Positions 57,472 through 64,000 of a stretch of DNA of 64,000 nt are shown in pieces. Below the pieces are notes generated by a model that was given only the letters and a program-made list of their open reading frames with translations, was not told the DNA's origin and searched no databases. How positions within the stretch are numbered: the first letter of the stretch is position 1; every line of letters begins with the position of its first letter. Source of the stretch: Mesorhizobium sp. C432A (lineage in GTDB: Bacteria; Pseudomonadota; Alphaproteobacteria; Rhizobiales; Rhizobiaceae); NCBI RefSeq assembly GCF_030323145.1, contig NZ_CP100470.1:4381001-4445000 (forward strand), given 5' to 3'. Made by a program: the position numbers and the translations under genes.

Positions 57472-58355
57472 ACTTCTGCGCCTGCATCACGCGCAAACAC
57501 GCCCGGCACCGCCTTGCGGCTGTCGGGCGTTGCTCCGACCAGCGCGGCGAACCGCCTGGCAGTCGACGCATCGACCGGCGTGTAGACGGAAACCGAGAAA
57601 TCACTGTCGCGGCCGCCCGGCTGCAGCGTGGCGAAATCGAAGGACATCGCGCCGGCGACAGGGTGCCGGATGGATTTCCGCCAGATCGGTGGCTCGGCGA
57701 TGTCGCGGCTGTTCCAGCACGTGGCGAACGCTTCGCTTGCCGCTTCCAGTGACGAAACCAGCGCAGCCAGCACCGGATCGCGAGTCATGGCGACAGTGGC
57801 AAGCCGGAACTGCGCCGCCGCCGAGCGCGAAACCTCCGGCCAGTCGACAAAGCGCTGCCGCCATTCCAGGTCGAGAAACAGCCGGGCGAGCAGGCTGCCG
57901 GACCACTCATCATCCGTCTCGAAATCCCCAAGCAGCACCGCCGCCGGATGGTTACAGGCGACGACCTGCCAGTAGCGATTGACGACATATGCCGGGTGCG
58001 GCGCCAGCCCGTCGAGCAGGCTGAGCAACGGCGCGCTGGGCAGGCCTTGCGCGCCGAGCCGGTTTCGCCAATCGAGATCGGGCCGCGCCAATTGGAAAAG
58101 ATAGGCCTGCTCCGACCGGCTCAGTCTCAGCACCCGCGCCAGCGAGCGAAGCACCTGCGGCGACGCGTTCACCTCCCGTCCCTGCTCGAGCCAGGTGTAC
58201 CAGGTGGTGCTGATCCCCGCCTCGGCGGCGACCTCTTCGCGCCTGAGGCCCGGCGCCCGGCGGCGGCCATTGGCGCCATCGATCCGCGGCAAGCGGTCCC
58301 GCCGCTCGCGCAGGAAGCGGGCAAGCTCATCGTGCCGTGGGCCGTCGTATGGCAT
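57468..58355 (-). CDS. XRE-type transcriptional regulator with MmyB-like ligand domain
   Basis: 295 residues. An N-terminal helix-turn-helix (ARFLRERRDRLPRIDG, then APGLRREEVAAEAGISTTWY, TWLEQGREVNASPQVLRSLA) is followed by a MmyB-like domain (PHPAYVVNRYWQVVACNHPA, HPVAGAMSFDFATLQP) thought to bind a small ligand. It is divergent from the VOC gene across 98 bases that contain a palindrome, a common layout for local regulators. GGAGGTGA precedes the ATG. Confidence 0.9.
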   Translation of the reverse strand: MPYDGPRHDELARFLRERRDRLPRIDGANGRRRAPGLRREEVAAEAGISTTWYTWLEQGREVNASPQVLRSLARVLRLSRSEQAYLFQLARPDLDWRNRLGAQGLPSAPLLSLLDGLAPHPAYVVNRYWQVVACNHPAAVLLGDFETDDEWSGSLLARLFLDLEWRQRFVDWPEVSRSAAAQFRLATVAMTRDPVLAALVSSLEAASEAFATCWNSRDIAEPPIWRKSIRHPVAGAMSFDFATLQPGGRDSDFSVSVYTPVDASTARRFAALVGATPDSRKAVPGVFARDAGAEV

Positions 58356-58374
58356 GCAGTCACCTCCGATACCA

Positions 58375-58395
58375 GTATAAGCTATAGTCTTGTAC
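58375..58395. promoter_or_regulatory. Operator candidate between the XRE regulator and VOC gene
   Basis: GTATAAG-CTATAGT-CTTGTAC is an inverted repeat with one mismatch in seven-base arms. It is the only AT-rich part of the 98-base divergent gap, so it is likely to overlap both promoters. Confidence 0.5.
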
Positions 58396-58453
58396 TACTT
58401 TAAAGGAAAGCTAGGTTGCGGGCGATCGAACATCAGCCCACGGGACTTCGACA

Positions 58454-58843
58454 ATGAATGCGCTCAATGAAATCCGTCAGATCGACTACACCGTCATCTT
58501 CGCCCGCGACATGGCCGCCATGCGGCACTTCTACGGGGATGTGATGGAATTTGATCTGCAGCGCGAACTCGGCGACAGGTGGATCGAATATCGGGTCGGC
58601 CCGAACACGCTGGCCTTGACCAGCCTCGGCATGATGTTCAACGACACGCCGCAGCAGCGGGATGCGCTGTCGCTTCAGCTGGCATTCCGGGTGGCGCCGG
58701 AGATGGTGGCGGCCTGCGCCGAGGCGCTCCAGGCCAAGGGCGTGCAGCCGGTCCTGCCGCTCACCGACCAGGAATGGGGCCACAGGACAGTGTTCTTCCG
58801 CGATCCGGACGGCAACGTTGTCGAGATATTCGCTGAGATCTGA
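58454..58843 (+). CDS. VOC (glyoxalase/bleomycin-resistance) family protein
   Basis: 129 residues, one vicinal-oxygen-chelate unit of two beta-alpha-beta-beta-beta modules: IRQIDYTVIFARDMAAMRHF, YGDVMEFDLQRELGDRWIEY and WGHRTVFFRDPDGNVVEIFA with the metal-binding glutamate. Substrate unknown. It probably responds to the divergent XRE/MmyB-type regulator. tRNA-Gly follows in the opposite direction, 17 bases after the stop. Confidence 0.88.
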   Translation: MNALNEIRQIDYTVIFARDMAAMRHFYGDVMEFDLQRELGDRWIEYRVGPNTLALTSLGMMFNDTPQQRDALSLQLAFRVAPEMVAACAEALQAKGVQPVLPLTDQEWGHRTVFFRDPDGNVVEIFAEI

Positions 58844-58859
58844 TGCGGAGTGGGGAGTT

Positions 58860-58933
58860 TGGAGCGGGTAGCGGGAATCGAACCCGCATATTCAGCTTGG
58901 AAGGCTGCTGCTCTACCACTGAGCTATACCCGC
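58860..58933 (-). tRNA. tRNA-Gly (TCC)
   Basis: Acceptor GCGGGTA/TACCCGC, D arm GCTC/GAGC, anticodon loop CTTCCAA with anticodon TCC (codons GGA/GGG), T arm GCGGG-TTCGATT-CCCGC, encoded CCA at the 3' end. It follows tRNA-Tyr by 28 bases and is probably co-transcribed. Confidence 0.96.
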
Positions 58934-58961
58934 ATCGTCCTCAAGGTTCGCGGGCTGGCAG

Positions 58962-59046
58962 TGGTGGAGAGGGTTGGATTCGAACCAACGTAAGCTAAGC
59001 TAACGGATTTACAGTCCGTCCCCTTTAACCACTCGGGCACCTCTCC
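58962..59046 (-). tRNA. tRNA-Tyr (GTA)
   Basis: 85 bases with a long variable arm, as expected for tRNA-Tyr: acceptor GGAGAGG/CCTCTCC, anticodon loop CTGTAAA with anticodon GTA, T arm GTTGG-TTCGAAT-CCAAC, encoded 3' CCA. Confidence 0.96.
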
Positions 59047-59256
59047 AGCCTGCCGTCGAAGCCTTGCAACGAGGCATTCTCGCCGATCAGGTCGAAACCA
59101 GGGTTTTGTCCGAAATCAGCGAAGCGCCTTATGGCGGCAAGGCCAGTGGGTGTCAACCGCACCCCAAGGCAAAATGCGCTGATTTTGACAGCTCACCCGG
59201 CAAGCCGGCTTTCTGCCTGTATCCATGGCCCGGCGACGCGGCTATAGAAGCCGGCC

Positions 59257-60108
59257 ATGAGCAATGACAACACGCCCAAGACCGCCAAAGACACCCACTA
59301 CGCCAAGCTGCGCCGCGCCCATCGCGACGAGAAGGCCGGCGGCGCGCCTGCCTTCCGGCCGCGCCAGCCGGTGCCGCCGGGCGAGAACGCCGCCGACGGG
59401 CTGGTGCGGCTTTATGGCCTGCACACGGTGCGCGCGGCGCTCGACAATCCGCGGCGGAAGATCCGTAACATGCTGGTGACGCGCAATGCCGCCGAGCGGC
59501 TGGCGATCGCCGACCTCGCCGCTTTGCCGTTCAAGGCCGAACTCGTCGAGCCCAAGGAGATCGACAAGATCACCGGTTCGGATGCCGTGCATCAGGGCGT
59601 GCTGATCGAAGCCGAACCGTTGAAGCCGAAACGCCTCGACACGCTCGGCGACACGAAACTGGTGCTGGTACTCGACCAGGTCACCGACCCGCACAATGTC
59701 GGCGCCATATTGCGCTCGGCGGTCGCCTTCGGCGCCGGCGCACTGATCACCACGGCCCGCCACAGCCCGCAGGAATCCGGCGTGCTGGCCAAATCCGCCT
59801 CCGGCGCACTGGAGCATATCGACCAGATCGAGGTGAAGAACCTGGCCGACGCGCTGGGACAGCTGCACGATGCCGGCTTCCAGACCATCGGCCTCGATTC
59901 GGACGGGCCGGCCGAACTCGAAACGGGTTTTTCAGGCGAGAAGATCGCGCTGGTGCTTGGCGCCGAAGGCAAGGGCCTGCGCCAGAAGACGCGCGAGACG
60001 GTGACCACGCTCGCCCGCCTCGACATGCCCGGCGCCATCCGCTCGCTCAACGTGTCGAATGCGGCGGCGGTGAGCCTTTATGCGGCACGGAAATTCCTTG
60101 GAGGGTGA
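59257..60108 (+). CDS. rlmB: 23S rRNA (guanosine-2'-O)-methyltransferase, RlmB/TrmH family
   Basis: 283 residues. A basic N-terminal tail, an SpoU substrate-binding domain (LVRLYGLHTVRAALDNPRRK), and the knotted SPOUT methyltransferase domain with LVLVLDQVTDPHNVGAILRS, IALVLGAEGKGLRQKTRETV and IRSLNVSNAAAVSLYAARKF, the three SpoU motifs. RlmB methylates G2251 in the P loop of 23S rRNA; the exact target is inferred. It is divergent from tRNA-Tyr. Its TGA stop (60106-60108) lies in a palindromic repeat. Confidence 0.9.
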   Translation: MSNDNTPKTAKDTHYAKLRRAHRDEKAGGAPAFRPRQPVPPGENAADGLVRLYGLHTVRAALDNPRRKIRNMLVTRNAAERLAIADLAALPFKAELVEPKEIDKITGSDAVHQGVLIEAEPLKPKRLDTLGDTKLVLVLDQVTDPHNVGAILRSAVAFGAGALITTARHSPQESGVLAKSASGALEHIDQIEVKNLADALGQLHDAGFQTIGLDSDGPAELETGFSGEKIALVLGAEGKGLRQKTRETVTTLARLDMPGAIRSLNVSNAAAVSLYAARKFLGG

Positions 60109-60170
60109 ATGGTGAAATAGTGAATGGAAAAGCGTTCTTACCGCAACTATTCACCATTCACTATTCACCC
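60104..60170. repeat. Palindromic repeat that supplies two convergent stop codons
   Basis: Left arm GGTGAATGGTGAAATAGTGA(ATGG) and right arm, on the opposite strand, GGGTGAATAGTGAATGGTGA(ATAG) are built from GTGAATGG/GTGAATAG octamers. The rlmB TGA and the glxR TAG (60161-60163), with the last residues of GlxR, come from the arms. The style is similar to the repeat at 15922-15991. Confidence 0.75.
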
Positions 60171-61048
60171 ACTTCATGCCCCGCCATCCGCTCCAGCGCA
60201 CGAACCAGCGCTGAGTGATCCTCTTTTGCCCCGCCATTCGCCGAGCATGAGTTGAACAGCTGCTGCGTCGTCGACGTATTGGGCAGCGAGACACCGAGTG
60301 CCTTGGCGCCTTCCAGCGCCAGATTGAGATCCTTCTGGTGCAGTTCGATGCGGAAGCCCGGCGCGAAGGCGCGCTTTATCATGCGCTCGCCATGCACTTC
60401 GAGGATGCGCGATGCCGCCAGCCCGCCCATCAGCGCCTGCCGGACCTTGGCGGGGTCGGCGCCGGCTTTTGAGGCAAAGACCAGCGCCTCGGCGATCGCC
60501 TCGATGGTCAGGGCCACGACGATCTGGTTGGCAACCTTGGTGGTCTGGCCGACGCCGTTCGGGCCGACAAGCGTGATGTTCTTGCCCATCTTTTCGAACA
60601 CGGGCTTGGCGCGCTCGAACGCCTTGTCCTCGCCGCCGACCATGATGGTCAGCGACGCCGCCTTTGCGCCGACCTCGCCGCCCGACACCGGCGCGTCAAG
60701 ATAGTCGCAGCCGAGATCGTTGATTTTCTTGGCGAAAACCTTGGTCTCGATCGGCGAGATCGAGCTCATGTCGATGACCAGCTTGCCCTTGCTCAGGCCG
60801 GAAGCGACACCGTTCTCGCCGAACAGCACCTCGGCTACCTGCGGGGTGTCGGGAACCATGGTGATGATGATATCCGCGGCCTTCGCCACTGCCGCGTGGC
60901 CGGTGATGCTTCTCAAGCCCTTGGCGACGAGATCGGCCGGCGGCTTCGAGCGGTGGTCGCTGGCAATGACGGCGTAGCCGGCATCCAGGAGATGCCCCGC
61001 CATCGGCGCGCCCATAATGCCAAGGCCGATGAAGCCGATGGTTTCCAT
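60161..61048 (-). CDS. glxR: 2-hydroxy-3-oxopropionate (tartronate semialdehyde) reductase
   Basis: 295 residues of the beta-hydroxyacid dehydrogenase family. NAD(P)-binding [17 protein letters not shown] at the N-terminus, substrate loop [20 protein letters not shown], and the catalytic lysine in [10 protein letters not shown] are present. It reduces tartronate semialdehyde to D-glycerate, the last step of the pathway begun by gcl. The start at 61048 has AAAGGAGAAAA upstream; the longer open frame runs into a repeat. Could equally be named garR. Confidence 0.92.
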   Translation of the reverse strand: METIGFIGLGIMGAPMAGHLLDAGYAVIASDHRSKPPADLVAKGLRSITGHAAVAKAADIIITMVPDTPQVAEVLFGENGVASGLSKGKLVIDMSSISPIETKVFAKKINDLGCDYLDAPVSGGEVGAKAASLTIMVGGEDKAFERAKPVFEKMGKNITLVGPNGVGQTTKVANQIVVALTIEAIAEALVFASKAGADPAKVRQALMGGLAASRILEVHGERMIKRAFAPGFRIELHQKDLNLALEGAKALGVSLPNTSTTQQLFNSCSANGGAKEDHSALVRALERMAGHEVGE

Positions 61049-61073
61049 TGTTTTCTCCTTTGTTGAGGCTGAG

Positions 61074-61241
61074 TTCCTTCGCGCCCCCTCTGGCCTGCCG
61101 GCCATCTCCCCCACGAGGGGGGAGATTGGCAGTTTCGGCGCCTCGCTCACCCTGCAATGTTGGGGAGCGAAAGCCGGGATGACGTCCGATCTCCCCCCTC
61201 GTGGGGGAGATGTCCGGCAGGACAGAGGGGGCGCGAAGGAA
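61074..61241. repeat. RIME-like intergenic palindrome
   Basis: Two 53-base arms (61074-61126 and 61189-61241) are inverted copies with 51 matching positions, separated by 62 bases. Each arm contains an internal palindrome ATCTCCCCC-ACG-AGGGGGGAGAT and a second one, GGCCTGCCGGCC in one arm and GTCCTGCCGGAC in the other, where the two differences keep the internal pairing. This matches the rhizobial intergenic mosaic elements as I know them. It lies between hyi and glxR. Confidence 0.88.
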
Positions 61242-61258
61242 CGCGAGTTCGACTGCGC

Positions 61259-62056
61259 CTAAGCCGCGGCACTCCCCTGCCCGTTAAGCTCCCGAAACCA
61301 CCCCAGCCCAGCCTCCGTCCCCGCCTTCGGTTTGTATTCCGCTCCAACCCAGCCGGCATAACCGATCCTGTCGATATGCTCGTAGAGGAAGGGATAATTG
61401 ATCTCGCCCGTCCCCGGCTCGTGACGGCCGGGATTGTCCGCAAGCTGGATATGCGCGATGCGGCCGAGGTTGGCCTCGATGGTACGGGCGAGATCCCCCT
61501 CCATGATCTGCATGTGATAGATGTCGTATTGCAGGAACAGGTTCTTCGAACCGACGCGCTCGATCAGCGCCAGCGCCTGCTCCGAATAGTTCAGGAAAAA
61601 ACCCGGTATGTCGCGCGTGTTGATCGGCTCGATCAAAAGCCGGATGCCGGCCTGCTCCAGTTTCTCGGCTGCAAACGCGAGGTTCTCGGCTAAAGTATTT
61701 TCCAGCACCGAACGATCCACGCCCTGCGGCGCGATGCCGGCGAGGCAATTGACCTGCTCGCAGCCGAGCGCATGGGCATAGCTGATCGCCTTGGCGATGC
61801 CTTGCCGGAATTCCGGCGCGCGGTCGGGCAAAACCGCGATGCCGCGCTCGCCCTTGCCCCAGTCGCCGGCCGGGAGGTTGAACAGCACCTGTGTCAGGCC
61901 GTTCTTCTTCAGCCGGGCCGCGACCACGTCAGGCGTATGATCATAGGGGCCGATATATTCGACGCCCTTGAAGCCGGCGCGGGCTGCGGCATCGAAGCGA
62001 TCGAGGAACTCATGCTCGCCAAAGAGCATCGACAGATTGGCTGAAAAACGCGGCAT
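61259..62056 (-). CDS. hyi: Hydroxypyruvate isomerase
   Basis: 265 residues, TIM-barrel sugar isomerase of the AP endonuclease 2 family: MPRFSANLSMLFGEHEFLDR, GFKGVEYIGPYDHTPDVVAA, INTRDIPGFFLNYSEQALAL and HIQLADNPGRHEPGTGEINY with the metal ligands. It interconverts hydroxypyruvate and tartronate semialdehyde. It is between gcl and glxR in the same direction, with AAGGAG before the ATG. Confidence 0.95.
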   Translation of the reverse strand: MPRFSANLSMLFGEHEFLDRFDAAARAGFKGVEYIGPYDHTPDVVAARLKKNGLTQVLFNLPAGDWGKGERGIAVLPDRAPEFRQGIAKAISYAHALGCEQVNCLAGIAPQGVDRSVLENTLAENLAFAAEKLEQAGIRLLIEPINTRDIPGFFLNYSEQALALIERVGSKNLFLQYDIYHMQIMEGDLARTIEANLGRIAHIQLADNPGRHEPGTGEINYPFLYEHIDRIGYAGWVGAEYKPKAGTEAGLGWFRELNGQGSAAA

Positions 62057-62083
62057 TCTTTTTCTCCTTCTTCTGCTTGGCCC

Positions 62084-62222
62084 TAGGCGTGTTGAGATTC
62101 AGGTCAGGCAGAGTCGAAAACGGTGACTTTCGAGAACCGGAGCGGAACGTACTTTCTGTACGTGAGCACCGGAAGCGCAGGAAGGCGCCGTTTGCAGGCC
62201 TGTCTCACCTGAATATCGGCGC
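62084..62222. repeat. Intergenic repeat between gcl and hyi
   Basis: An imperfect long palindrome: outer arms TTGAGATTCAGGTCAGGC and, on the other strand, CGATATTCAGGTGAGACAG; inner GAGAACCGGAGCGGAACGTA with the small hairpin CGTAC-TTTCT-GTACG and GCACCGGAAGCGC. I recall closely similar elements as frequent in Mesorhizobium. It ends two bases before the gcl stop codon. Confidence 0.7.
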
Positions 62223-62224
62223 GC

Positions 62225-64000
<1,776 letters not shown>

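Overview
The window is high-GC DNA from an alphaproteobacterium of the Rhizobiales, most likely Mesorhizobium or a close relative. The evidence is a GSII glutamine synthetase (glnII) divergent from a small gstI/DUF2735 gene, sigma-54 type -24/-12 elements in front of both glnB and glnII, rhizobial gene order in the ribosomal superoperons, long RIME-like intergenic palindromes, and a likely ROSE thermosensor in front of an hsp20 gene. The species call is inference; no database was searched.

Layout. 1-454: 5' part of nnr (minus strand). 764-2645: glnB-glnA, nitrogen control; glnA carries an apparent one-base deletion. 2782-4336: glnII and the divergent gstI. 4431-13627: minus-strand housekeeping genes (MHS-type transporter, ATP12 chaperone, DMT exporter, RluC/RluD-type pseudouridine synthase, crcB, an LpxO-like hydroxylase, rarA, a DegP-type protease). 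13775-32904: the str-S10-spc-alpha ribosomal superoperon, minus strand, read rpsL to rplQ, with tuf copy 1. 33400-35435: three unrelated genes separating it from the next block. 35469-47631: the secE-nusG-rplKA-rplJL-rpoBC block, minus strand. 47632-59046: an accessory-rich stretch holding the scattered pieces of the usual tRNA-Tyr/tRNA-Gly/tuf/tRNA-Trp/secE cluster: a tRNA-like fragment, a hypothetical gene, hsp20, tRNA-Trp, a truncated globin, two tandem paralogues of a two-domain ClpP-fold exported protein separated by a decayed 3' end of tuf, tuf copy 2, an EamA transporter, small stress/membrane genes, an XRE/MmyB-type regulator divergent from a VOC gene, tRNA-Gly and tRNA-Tyr. 59257-60108: rlmB. 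60161-64000: glyoxylate-to-glycerate genes gcl-hyi-glxR (minus).

How the genes work together. PII (glnB), GSI (glnA), GSII (glnII) and the GSII inhibitor GstI form a nitrogen-assimilation module; if the glnA frameshift is real, the GSII branch would have to carry ammonia assimilation. The central 35 kb makes ribosomes, the protein translocase and RNA polymerase. Gcl, Hyi and GlxR convert glyoxylate to tartronate semialdehyde, interconvert hydroxypyruvate and tartronate semialdehyde, and reduce the latter to glycerate.

Most noteworthy: the glnA frameshift; the tandem ClpP-like exported paralogues, whose second domain has lost the predicted catalytic histidine; the decayed tuf 3' end between them, which records a tandem duplication that included part of tuf; the ROSE-like leader; the tRNA-Trp-like fragment upstream of secE; and a palindromic repeat that supplies the stop codons of two convergent genes (rlmB and glxR).
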